A model generated the notes under the pieces. That model was not told the origin of the DNA. It worked only from the letters and a program-made list of their open reading frames with translations, and did not search any database. This document shows positions 1 through 6,121 of a stretch of 9,220 nucleotides of DNA, piece after piece. The stretch is from NCBI GenBank assembly GCA_009774345.1, contig VSNR01000171.1, positions 1-9,220 on the forward strand, in the 5' to 3' direction. Position 1 is the stretch's first letter, and every line of letters starts with the position of its first letter. This DNA comes from Lachnospiraceae bacterium. Its GTDB lineage: Bacteria; Bacillota; Clostridia; Lachnospirales; Lachnospiraceae. The translations under genes and the position numbers were made by a program.

Positions 1-69
1 CTCTGTATCAGAAAAATATCAATGTTGTTGCGGACTTGTAAAATATTACATTTTTCTAGTAAATAGTTG

Positions 70-1473
70 TCATTGCACAGGAAAAGACAGTTTCACAATT
101 GTTCCTACTCCCAGTTCAGAAATAAATGACATATCTGCATGATGAATCTGTATAATCCTTTCGCAGATAGCAAGCCCCAGCCCTGCCCCGCCAGCAGCGC
201 GGCTTCGCGCCTTATCAACACGATAAAAAGCCTCTTTTATATGTGATAACTGCTCTTCTTCGATACCAGTCCCATGATCCTCAACTTCAATTACAATAGC
301 CGCTTCCTCTGAATATGCAGAGATACGAATTTCATCTTCCTGCCGGCTTGCCTTAATTGCATTATCAATCAGGTTATTGGTCAGTATCAAAAGCTGTTCC
401 ATATGTCCTCTGATAACGTAATTTTGATGCAAAATATAAGTCAGCTTTATTTTCTTTTCTGATGCCCTCACGTGCATAACCTTTTCCGACTCCGCAAAAA
501 GTTCTTTCACAGAACAGTTACTATCTTTTATTTCATCCCTGCGGAGCAATGCCATATCAAGAAGCTGATACGCCATGTTTTGAAGTCTGCTGCATTCCGA
601 CATAATAAACTGTGTACATTCATAACGTTCTTCTTCTGACACAAGTGCTTTTTGAATATACTCTGCATATCCATAAATCGCAGTCAGTGGAATCCGCAGT
701 TCATGGGAAAAATTATCAATAAACTGCTGTTTCTGCTCCGAGGTTTCCTCAAGCTGTTTGATTTGATTTTCTATCTGTTCTGCCATCAGATTAAAATTGT
801 GTGCCACGCCGGAAATTTCATCCTTTCCGCGAACCGATATCCTGCTGCTGTAATCCCCGTTTGCAATCTTTGCGGATGCACTGGAAATCTGCCTTAATGG
901 GCGAAAAATAATATTCAGGAATTGATACAGGAAAAATGACATCAGAAGGATTACCGCAGCGCCTGTCAAAAAAAGTATATTTTTCGTATGGCGCCATGAC
1001 TGGATGGTTCCGCCCAGACTGCCAATATACATCAGTCCATACTCCTGCCACGGAGCCGGAAAGATGCCATAAACGCACAGGACAGAGCGCTTTCCATTTT
1101 CCATATAAACAAGCCTTTCCTGACTGTAACCTGTATCTGGCGGAAGAATCCTGTTTTCCTGCGATGCAAATGCAGGACTTTCATAAATCCATTCCCCTGA
1201 AAAAGACACTGCGAGTGCGTTTCCCTTTCCTTGCAGATACCGCGAATACAAGCGCATCAGGCTATCTATATTTTCCTCCACATGATTTCCCCTCTGCTCC
1301 AATGCCTGCATATCTCCTAGCAGAGAAGATGCAATGACATAATGCTCTGCCAGACATTTGTCCCTGACAACTGAAAGTTTGTCCCTAAGGATAATGATTG
1401 AAACAATGAGAATCAGCGAATTGAGAAACACAATAAATAGAACCAGCGCAGCGAAAAAAATCTTCTTTTTCAT
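70..1473 (-). CDS. Membrane sensor histidine kinase (HAMP-HisKA-HATPase)
   Basis: This is a transmembrane sensor kinase that should phosphorylate the response regulator encoded just upstream. The 467-residue protein starts with a lysine-rich MKKK end and a first membrane segment at about residues 5-29. An extracytoplasmic sensing region of about 135 residues follows, then a second membrane segment at about 166-186 and a HAMP linker at about 186-240. The dimerisation helix has the motif SHELRIPLT, with phosphoacceptor His257. The ATPase domain has an N-box around NNLIDNAIK (367-373), a G1 box DHGTGI (399-404) and a G2 box GGAGLGLAI (428-436). All catalytic motifs look intact. The ATG overlaps the TGA of the response regulator by 4 bp (ATGA), so the two genes should be translationally coupled. 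The sensing region matches no ligand-binding fold I recognise, so the stimulus is unknown. No T-rich terminator follows the stop within the window. Confidence 0.95.
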   Translation of the reverse strand: MKKKIFFAALVLFIVFLNSLILIVSIIILRDKLSVVRDKCLAEHYVIASSLLGDMQALEQRGNHVEENIDSLMRLYSRYLQGKGNALAVSFSGEWIYESPAFASQENRILPPDTGYSQERLVYMENGKRSVLCVYGIFPAPWQEYGLMYIGSLGGTIQSWRHTKNILFLTGAAVILLMSFFLYQFLNIIFRPLRQISSASAKIANGDYSSRISVRGKDEISGVAHNFNLMAEQIENQIKQLEETSEQKQQFIDNFSHELRIPLTAIYGYAEYIQKALVSEEERYECTQFIMSECSRLQNMAYQLLDMALLRRDEIKDSNCSVKELFAESEKVMHVRASEKKIKLTYILHQNYVIRGHMEQLLILTNNLIDNAIKASRQEDEIRISAYSEEAAIVIEVEDHGTGIEEEQLSHIKEAFYRVDKARSRAAGGAGLGLAICERIIQIHHADMSFISELGVGTIVKLSFPVQ

Positions 1474-2123
1474 TCGTGAACCTCCAATCGGTATCCCAGC
1501 TTATACACTGTCCTAATTTGATTTTCCAAATGCAGTTTGTGGCGCAGTCTCTGAATATGGACATCCACGGTACGGGTACCACCATCAAAATCATATCCCC
1601 ATACCATGTCCAACAGCTTTTCTCTGGAGAGGGCAATATTCCGGTTTCTAATCAGTACCTCCAGCAACTCATATTCCTTGGGTGTACACTCGACGACTGT
1701 TCCATTTAGGAAAACCTGGTGACTATCAAAATCGCATTTCAAGTCACCCATCACAAATTCTGATTCCGCTTTTTTTGTCCGTCGCAGTACCGCTTCCACC
1801 CTTGCTGCCAGTTCCAGCATCTGAAACGGTTTTGTCAAATAGTCATCTGCCCCCATAGCCAGTCCTTTCAGCTTGTCAGTCAATTCACTTTTCGCTGTCA
1901 GAAAAATGACTGGCGTCCCAAGAGTTCTTTCAAACACCTGATAACCGTCCAATCCGGGAAGCATAATATCCAACACAATCAAATCAAACTTTCCATTTTC
2001 AAGCAGTGTGGCTGCCGACAATCCATCAAAAGCCTGCGTGCAATGATGCCCTGTAAGACTTAGGTTTCTGCGTATCAATTCATTAATGGACAATTCATCC
2101 TCTACAATTAATATTTCAGCCAT
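1470..2123 (-). CDS. OmpR/PhoB-family response regulator
   Basis: This is a DNA-binding response regulator, partner of the kinase that overlaps its stop codon. The 217-residue protein has a receiver domain (about 1-115) with acidic pocket Glu8/Asp9, phosphoacceptor Asp52 in LDIMLPG, Thr76 and Lys98 in TKPF. A winged-helix domain (about 122-214) follows, with the typical CTPKEYELL and GGTRTVDVHIQRLRHKL stretches. The ATG is preceded at a suitable distance by AAGGGAG, which supports this start. One oddity is that the stretch between Asp52 and the switch Thr is three residues shorter than in the other OmpR-type regulator in this window (24 versus 27 positions), shortening the helix 3/strand 4 region. 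The active-site residues are all present, so it should still be phosphorylatable. Target genes are not evident, and neither gene of the pair adjoins a transporter or an effector on this strand. Confidence 0.95.
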   Translation of the reverse strand: MAEILIVEDELSINELIRRNLSLTGHHCTQAFDGLSAATLLENGKFDLIVLDIMLPGLDGYQVFERTLGTPVIFLTAKSELTDKLKGLAMGADDYLTKPFQMLELAARVEAVLRRTKKAESEFVMGDLKCDFDSHQVFLNGTVVECTPKEYELLEVLIRNRNIALSREKLLDMVWGYDFDGGTRTVDVHIQRLRHKLHLENQIRTVYKLGYRLEVHE

Positions 2124-2210
2124 CTTTTATCAACTCCCTTTCCAAGATAATAAAAGAATACCTCAAAAATGTTTCTAAATTGTAAAATTTTTGCAACCAT
2201 TTAGCAGCCT

Positions 2211-2258
2211 GTGCATTTACTGCACTAATCGTAAGAAAATGCAAATTTAAAAAGTCAA
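2211..2258 (-). promoter_or_regulatory. Weak promoter candidate and small inverted repeat ahead of the orphan two-component pair
   Basis: On the minus strand there is a TTGACT (2253-2258), a 19-bp spacer and TACGAT (2228-2233), giving a possible sigma-A-type promoter. Immediately downstream is an inverted repeat GTGCA-N5-TGCAC (2211-2225) that would overlap the start of transcription and could be an operator. The spacer is longer than optimal and the -10 box is poor, so this is only a candidate. A promoter is expected somewhere here because 377 bp separate this pair from the upstream operon. Confidence 0.25.
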
Positions 2259-2349
2259 TATTCATCAGCAAAGATAATGTTGCATGAGGTTTTTCCCATA
2301 ACTACGAGGGTAAAATTCTTCTGTATCATTATGGACATTAAGAAAGCGT

Positions 2350-2442
2350 TCATTGCTTTTCTTCCAACAAACGCTTTCCCACCTTAATACCTAACCCGGA
2401 TAAAGCGGAACCAAAATTTTGCCATTTTGCGCAATATTTCAT
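2350..2442 (-). CDS. Doubtful 30-residue ORF (MKYCAKWQNF...)
   Basis: A 30-codon ORF runs on the minus strand inside the spacer between the DUF4179-type gene and the orphan response regulator. It begins MKYCAKWQ and ends in a basic, helix-like KVGKRLLEEKQ. The start vaguely recalls the first knuckle of small zinc-ribbon proteins (MKYC-x-x-C), but the second cysteine position is a tryptophan and no other cysteines follow. It could therefore be a decayed remnant. The ribosome binding site is weak (TAAGA only), and codon use gives no help at this length. It may well be a chance ORF and is listed because nothing else fills the gap. Confidence 0.15.
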   Translation of the reverse strand: MKYCAKWQNFGSALSGLGIKVGKRLLEEKQ

Positions 2443-2500
2443 TCTTAAACGCCTAACTCGGAACGGTATTATATTTCTTACTTTAAAAACTTCTGCTCAC

Positions 2501-3583
2501 TTACTCTACATAAATTTCCTTTGAAATGACAGCCCTGTCCGCAATGCTGCTGTTCATTCCTTCCTGCGCCATCAAAGACCAGTCATCAGGATTGTCAAAA
2601 ATGTAGACATACAAGGTTTTTATCTCTTTCCCCTGAACAGCAAATACGGCTCTGCCTGCCATTTCCATATCTGGGTGAAGCATTTCCCCATCCTGATTAA
2701 AGCAAATTGTAGAGCAGGGCTCATAAGACCACCCAGCATGAACAATGACCTGATACGGAGATACCACGACATCTTCAAGCGTAATATTCCCCTTTTTCTC
2801 ACCCACCTCAATTGTTTTTACATCTGTTTCATTTACCTCAAACGGAATCGTGATATTCCAACTGCCCTCCGTCCAGTGCGATGCCGATATTTCCTCGCCG
2901 CCAATCATCGTGTCATCATCATACCCAAGACCGTTTACCGTTAGACTCAGTTCGCCGCTGCCTGCGTGTTTTTCCGCAAGATTAATCTTTAACATGCCTG
3001 CGAATGTATGGCTGTCAATTACCTCTCCATCAAATGTATTTTCGAGCCATTCATCTGATCTCCCATCCACACGCCATTTTCCGTCGATATAGAATCCTGC
3101 GGCTGTCTTGTCATCTGCAATATTCATGCCAGTATAATGTCTGGGAATATGCGTAAAATCTGCATCTTCCGATTCAATATTTACTGTAAGGAATATGGAA
3201 TATCCGTCACAGTAAGCCTCTGATGCCGTCAGTGTGATTCCTTTATCAGATACAGTATAGTCCGATGTATCCAGATTCCCCGCAGCATCCTCCTTTGTCA
3301 GAACCGTTTTCTTATCTGAAAAGTCTCCAGAATATGTGGCATCCTCCTCAACCTTCTCAAAAATTTTTCCAATCAGTGGAATCTTTGCTGCAAGCACCGG
3401 ATTAAAGTATCCCAGTCCACCAACGCCAAGAACCGCAGCAGCCACTGCCGCAGCAACACCTGTTCCTATTTTTTTAAATATACCCATTTTATCCTTCCTC
3501 CTTTTATGAATCCTGATTTCGCTGTCATCTATTTCAGGAGCAAGGGCCTGCTTTAAGATTTGATCTAATTTTTCATCTGTCAT
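2501..3583 (-). CDS. DUF4179-type single-pass membrane protein, probable anti-sigma factor
   Basis: This is a 360-residue protein with a short charged cytoplasmic tail (1-38), one membrane segment rich in Ala/Gly/Val (about 39-60) and a long extracytoplasmic region (about 61-360). The layout and the conserved-looking segment after the membrane (NPVLAAKIPLIGKIFEKV, 61-78) match the DUF4179 family, whose members are commonly encoded next to sigma-70 genes in Clostridia. The C-terminal part is predicted beta-rich, with a YVYIF stretch at 325-329. The start codon overlaps the sigma gene by 11 bp, with GGAGG (3593-3597) correctly spaced upstream, so the two are co-translated. By family and context the tail should bind and restrain the sigma factor while the outer domain senses an envelope signal. 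This is inference, and no classic zinc-binding anti-sigma motif is visible in the tail. Confidence 0.85.
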   Translation of the reverse strand: MTDEKLDQILKQALAPEIDDSEIRIHKRRKDKMGIFKKIGTGVAAAVAAAVLGVGGLGYFNPVLAAKIPLIGKIFEKVEEDATYSGDFSDKKTVLTKEDAAGNLDTSDYTVSDKGITLTASEAYCDGYSIFLTVNIESEDADFTHIPRHYTGMNIADDKTAAGFYIDGKWRVDGRSDEWLENTFDGEVIDSHTFAGMLKINLAEKHAGSGELSLTVNGLGYDDDTMIGGEEISASHWTEGSWNITIPFEVNETDVKTIEVGEKKGNITLEDVVVSPYQVIVHAGWSYEPCSTICFNQDGEMLHPDMEMAGRAVFAVQGKEIKTLYVYIFDNPDDWSLMAQEGMNSSIADRAVISKEIYVE

Positions 3584-4112
3584 ATCCTATCGCCTCCAAT
3601 TTTTCTTTCAACATTTTCTTTGCTCTACGCATCCGGCTCTTGACAGTGCTTTCCGAGAGTCCAAGAATCCCTGAAATCTCATTAATCTGCATATCTGCTG
3701 AATAATACAAATAGATTGGCATTCTGTATTTTTCCGGCAGCAACGCCACTAATTTCTGAATCATGTCTGCTTCATTCTGTTGTAAAATAATATGTTCCGG
3801 CAAAGATTCATTTCCATAATCTGGAATCTCATAACCCTCATCTGACATCCTTTCCATGCTGTCAATCGGTACCAGCCTCATTCTGTTTGCGTATTTTCTC
3901 TTTTTATTTTTCCATAAGTTAATTGAAGTGGATAAAGCATAACTCTTTGTATTCTGCACAGCATCCAGTTTTTTTCTTTTTTCCAGCAGCCTGAGCATCG
4001 TGTCCTGATACAGTTCATCCCCATCTTCCGCATCTCCGGCTGTCATCCGGCAGAACCGCAGAATATCTTTTCCAAACTTCAGGACAAACTGCTCAAATTC
4101 ATCATGATTCAT
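3573..4112 (-). CDS. Sigma-70 family (ECF-like) RNA polymerase sigma factor
   Basis: This is an alternative sigma factor of 179 residues with the two-domain ECF layout. Region 2 lies at about residues 8-75 (GDELYQDTMLRLLEKR, then a basic NLWKNKKRKY stretch) and region 4 at about 118-172, with the helix-turn-helix INEISGILGLSESTVKSRMRRAKKML. The linker between them carries an acidic DEGYEIPDYGNE segment. An in-frame ATG exists 48 bp further upstream (4160), but the codons leading from it read straight through the ribosome binding site. The GGAGG at 4122-4126 sits nine bases before the ATG at 4112, so I place the start there. ATG 4121 is possible but too close to that site. The stop overlaps the downstream membrane protein gene, its probable anti-sigma partner. 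The target promoters are not known. Confidence 0.92.
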   Translation of the reverse strand: MNHDEFEQFVLKFGKDILRFCRMTAGDAEDGDELYQDTMLRLLEKRKKLDAVQNTKSYALSTSINLWKNKKRKYANRMRLVPIDSMERMSDEGYEIPDYGNESLPEHIILQQNEADMIQKLVALLPEKYRMPIYLYYSADMQINEISGILGLSESTVKSRMRRAKKMLKEKLEAIGYDR

Positions 4113-4146
4113 AGCAGCCATCCTCCTCCTTCTTTCAAGTAGATTT

Positions 4147-4162
4147 ATTTGACATGTCAAAT
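4147..4162. promoter_or_regulatory. Perfect 16-bp palindrome in the sigma-gene leader (operator candidate)
   Basis: ATTTGACATGTCAAAT is a perfect 8+8 palindrome between the predicted transcription start (about 4183) and the ribosome binding site of the sigma gene. Next to it are repeated GCAAA/TTTGC arms (4164-4168, 4171-4175, 4180-4184) that could form short alternative hairpins. A dimeric repressor site is the simplest reading of the palindrome. An RNA structure in the leader is the alternative. Confidence 0.45.
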
Positions 4163-4189
4163 TGCAAAGATTTGCCCCTGCAAATATAT

Positions 4190-4218
4190 ATTGTATCGAA
4201 GCTGGAAAAAGTTTTCAA
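4190..4218 (-). promoter_or_regulatory. Sigma-A-type promoter of the sigma/DUF4179 operon
   Basis: On the minus strand TTGAAA (4213-4218), a 17-bp spacer and TACAAT (4190-4195) form a near-consensus housekeeping promoter. Transcription would start near 4183 and leave a leader of about 70 bases before the ATG at 4112. The match to the vegetative consensus suggests that basal expression does not depend on the encoded sigma factor. Confidence 0.65.
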
Positions 4219-4314
4219 ATACTCGAAAAATATTACATTGATTAGAGATTCCTTCTAAAGATGTTATCAAGGGGGAATGTGAGATTTTTTGATTTTCATG
4301 AGGGCAGATACTTC

Positions 4315-4344
4315 TGGACAAGTGTATTCCGTTCGTGTTAGTAT
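4315..4344 (+). promoter_or_regulatory. Promoter candidate for the Bce-type regulator genes
   Basis: TGGACA (4315-4320), an 18-bp spacer and TAGTAT (4339-4344) precede the response regulator ATG by about 30 bp. A TG one base before the -10 box gives it an extended -10 form (TGTTAGTAT). The start codon has only a modest ribosome binding site (GGGCGG, 4358-4363). No complete TTACA-N4-TGTAA box is visible here, which suggests constitutive low-level expression of the sensors. Confidence 0.5.
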
Positions 4345-4373
4345 AGAGAAAACGACAGGGCGGTAATGGTAAT

Positions 4374-5042
4374 ATGCAAAAAATAATGGTTATAGAGGAC
4401 GATACCGCTATCCAGGAGGAATTGGCTCTGCTTCTGGAAAACGAAGGATATACGCCTCTGGTGGTTACAAATTTTACAGATATACCGGGGCAGGCGGTCT
4501 TGGAGCGCCCGGATTTGATTCTCTTAGATATTGGACTGCCGGGGCGGGATGGTTTTTCCTTATGCGCTGCTCTGCGGAAAGCTATTCCCGCACCGATAAT
4601 TTTTGTTACCAGCCGGGATGCCGGTGTGGACGAGGTGCGGGCGTTGAGCCTGGGCGGGGATGATTACATCACAAAGCCATACAGTGTCCCCGTTCTGTTG
4701 GCAAGAATCAAAGCGGTTCTGCGCCGGAGCCTTGGTGAGCCGGAACCGGCTGATGTTCTGGAGGCTGGAGAGCTGCGTTTGAGCCTGACAAAAGGAGTTG
4801 TGTCGGTCAACGGAAAAACTGCGGAGTTGACCCGAAACGAACTTCAAATACTGGCTTGTCTGATGGCCCATGCAGGGCAAATCGTTTCCAGGGCTGATTT
4901 GATTGATGCGTTATGGGACAATCAGATTTATATTGATGATAACACCCTCAGTGTTAATATGACCCGGCTGCGGGGGAAACTGGCAGAAACTGGCCTGTCT
5001 AATGCCATCAAGACCCGGCGTGGAATGGGGTATCAGCTATGA
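4374..5042 (+). CDS. BceR-type OmpR-family response regulator
   Basis: This is a 222-residue response regulator that should activate the ABC transporter genes two positions downstream. The receiver domain (about 1-115) has acidic residues Glu8-Asp9-Asp10, phosphoacceptor Asp52 in LLDIGLPGRDG, Thr79 and Lys101 in ITKPY. The winged-helix DNA-binding domain (about 128-222) carries ELTRNELQIL and DDNTLSVNMTRLRGKL, a signature typical of the regulators paired with Bce-type transporters. Its TGA overlaps the kinase ATG by 4 bp. The likely binding site is the 7-4-7 inverted repeat at 6034-6051. The gene is clearly richer in GC than the minus-strand operons to its left, in keeping with a separately acquired cassette. 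The assignment to the Bce-type group rests on the protein pattern and on the complete four-gene context. Confidence 0.93.
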   Translation: MQKIMVIEDDTAIQEELALLLENEGYTPLVVTNFTDIPGQAVLERPDLILLDIGLPGRDGFSLCAALRKAIPAPIIFVTSRDAGVDEVRALSLGGDDYITKPYSVPVLLARIKAVLRRSLGEPEPADVLEAGELRLSLTKGVVSVNGKTAELTRNELQILACLMAHAGQIVSRADLIDALWDNQIYIDDNTLSVNMTRLRGKLAETGLSNAIKTRRGMGYQL

Positions 5043-6049
5043 CCCTGCGGGAATTTTTATCTGACCGGCTGGGCCGGATTGCCCTTTGGCTGGTCTGCAT
5101 CGGACTGGCACTACTGTTCCTTTTTGCCACGGGGACACAGCCGGGGGTTTTGGCGCTTTTGCTGCTGGCTCTGCTGTTGGTTTTCGTGACGGTTCAAGCA
5201 GCCGATTTTTTCCGCCAACGCACCCGTCTACTCGAATTGGAAAATATATTGGAGAGTCTGGACCGAAAGTACCTGTTCATGGAGTGCGTCTCGCCGCCCC
5301 AAAATCTTTATGAACGCCATCTCTTTGACCTGACCCGGCGGGCAGGCCGAGCCATGACGGGGGCGGTATCCGATGCTCAGGCCGCTCAGCGCGAGTACCG
5401 GGAGTATGTGGAGCAGTGGGTACATGAGATCAAAGCCCCGATCACCGCCGCACGGCTGATCTGCCGGGAATTGGACGGAAAAACCCGCCGAAAACTTATG
5501 GCAGAACTGGCGCAGATTGAGGCTCATGTGGAACGAGCCTTGTTTTATGCCCGTGCGGAGAACCCGGAACAAGACTGCCTGCTTAGACAGGTGGACTTAG
5601 GAAAAATTGCTGCCCAGGCGATTGAAAATCATCGTTCCCTGCTGATTCAAAGCGGCGTTCGGGTAGAAACGGAGGGACTGGACTGCACCATCTATACTGA
5701 TGAGAAGTGGGCGGTGTTCATCTTGGGGCAGTTGCTCCAAAACGCCTCTCGCTACCGGGGGACAGAGCCGGTTATCACGCTTTCCGCGAAGCCTCTTGGG
5801 AAACAGGTTCAGCTTGTCGTTCGGGATAACGGCATCGGCATCCCTGCCCATGAACTGACCCGTGTATTTGACCGGGGATTTACTGGCAGCAACGGGCGAA
5901 GCCGGGGCGGGTCTACTGGCATGGGACTGTACCTGTGCAAAAAACTGGCGTCATTTCTGGACTTGGGGCTGCACATTGCTTCGCAGGAGGGAGAAGGAAC
6001 AGCAGTAACGCTGACATTTTCCGCAAAGGGGAACCTTACAAAAATGTAA
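5039..6049 (+). CDS. BceS-type intramembrane-sensing histidine kinase
   Basis: This is a 336-residue sensor kinase. Two membrane helices (about 13-30 and 36-54) are joined by only about five residues, so there is no extracellular sensor domain. This is the hallmark of intramembrane-sensing kinases of Bce systems, which take their signal from the partner transporter. There is no HAMP domain. The phosphorylation motif is EQWVHEIKAPI with His129, typical of this subgroup. The ATPase domain shows an N-box QLLQNASRYR (Asn235), a G1 box DNGIGIP (263-269), DRGFTG, and a G2 box GSTGMGLYLCKKLA (291-304). All catalytic motifs are present. The gene starts inside the end of the response regulator gene (ATGA overlap). 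Its stop codon lies within a perfect inverted repeat that looks like the binding site of the partner regulator, so the coding end and the transporter control region overlap. Confidence 0.94.
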   Translation: MTLREFLSDRLGRIALWLVCIGLALLFLFATGTQPGVLALLLLALLLVFVTVQAADFFRQRTRLLELENILESLDRKYLFMECVSPPQNLYERHLFDLTRRAGRAMTGAVSDAQAAQREYREYVEQWVHEIKAPITAARLICRELDGKTRRKLMAELAQIEAHVERALFYARAENPEQDCLLRQVDLGKIAAQAIENHRSLLIQSGVRVETEGLDCTIYTDEKWAVFILGQLLQNASRYRGTEPVITLSAKPLGKQVQLVVRDNGIGIPAHELTRVFDRGFTGSNGRSRGGSTGMGLYLCKKLASFLDLGLHIASQEGEGTAVTLTFSAKGNLTKM

Positions 6050-6051
6050 GG
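6034..6051. promoter_or_regulatory. BceR-type binding box (7-4-7 inverted repeat)
   Basis: CCTTACA-AAAA-TGTAAGG is a perfect inverted repeat whose core, TTACA-N4-TGTAA, fits the box recognised by BceR-like regulators in Bacillus as I recall it. It includes the kinase stop codon (6047-6049) and lies about 43 bp upstream of a candidate -10 box for the transporter genes. This is an activator-like position. I infer that the response regulator at 4374-5042 binds here. Confidence 0.75.
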
Positions 6052-6074
6052 GAAATCAATATCAATTCGATACC

Positions 6075-6115
6075 ACCTCCTTTGCATCCGGTGTATGATA
6101 GGACGCAAAGGAGGT
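6075..6115 (+). promoter_or_regulatory. Hairpin sequestering the ATPase ribosome binding site
   Basis: The left arm ACCTCCTTTGCATCC (6075-6089) pairs with the right arm GGACGCAAAGGAGGT (6101-6115) at 14 of 15 positions, around an 11-base loop. The right arm contains the entire AAAGGAGG ribosome binding site (6107-6114) of the ATPase gene, whose ATG is at 6122. In RNA that includes both arms the site would be closed. No T-run follows, so it is not a terminator. A role in blocking translation of read-through transcripts is my inference. Confidence 0.6.
6094..6099 (+). promoter_or_regulatory. Candidate -10 box of the transporter promoter
   Basis: TATGAT lies in the loop of the hairpin and would place the transcription start at about 6105-6107, leaving a leader of roughly 16 bases that keeps AAAGGAGG but lacks the left hairpin arm. 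No good -35 box stands 16-18 bp upstream (TACCAC at 6071-6076). That fits an activator-dependent promoter served by the box at 6034-6051, but it also weakens the call. Confidence 0.4.
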
Positions 6116-6121
6116 TCGATT

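Larger units (their letters stand above)
2124..2500. other. 377-bp intergenic spacer with inverted repeats
   Basis: This AT-rich gap lies between two minus-strand operons and holds no convincing gene. A 9-bp perfect inverted repeat, GAAAGCGTT (2342-2350) and AACGCTTTC (2370-2378), could fold, but no T-run follows it on either strand, so it is not a standard terminator. Further right, TAATACC (2385-2391) is inverted as GGTATTA (2465-2471). Inside that pair the near-identical decamers CCTAACCCGG (2390-2399) and CCTAACTCGG (2452-2461) occur in direct orientation. These may be the worn ends of something inserted or may be chance. The right part (2124-2260) holds the leader and probable promoter of the response regulator gene. 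Confidence 0.4.

Noticed and set aside
37..50. TGTAA-AATA-TTACA palindrome near the left edge
   Set aside because: It is the reverse arrangement of the BceR-type core, lies at the 3' end of an unrelated kinase gene and is AT-only apart from two bases. It is probably chance, and without a T-run it is not a terminator.
936..1337. 133-codon open frame on the plus strand
   Set aside because: It is antisense to the sensor kinase extracytoplasmic region, has no ribosome binding site worth noting and encodes no recognisable domain.
2342..2378. Inverted repeat as terminator of the sigma/DUF4179 operon
   Set aside because: The 9-bp stem has a 19-base loop and no T-run on the minus strand after it, and it is over 120 bp past the stop codon.
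4113..4160. Longer start for the sigma factor (16 extra residues)
   Set aside because: The extra codons run through the ribosome binding site (coding Arg-Arg-Arg-Arg) and the leader palindrome. The ATG at 4112 has a correctly spaced GGAGG.
6041..6121. Metabolite riboswitch between the kinase and ATPase genes
   Set aside because: The region is too short for a known aptamer class and shows only one simple hairpin. A regulator box plus ribosome binding site hairpin explains it better.
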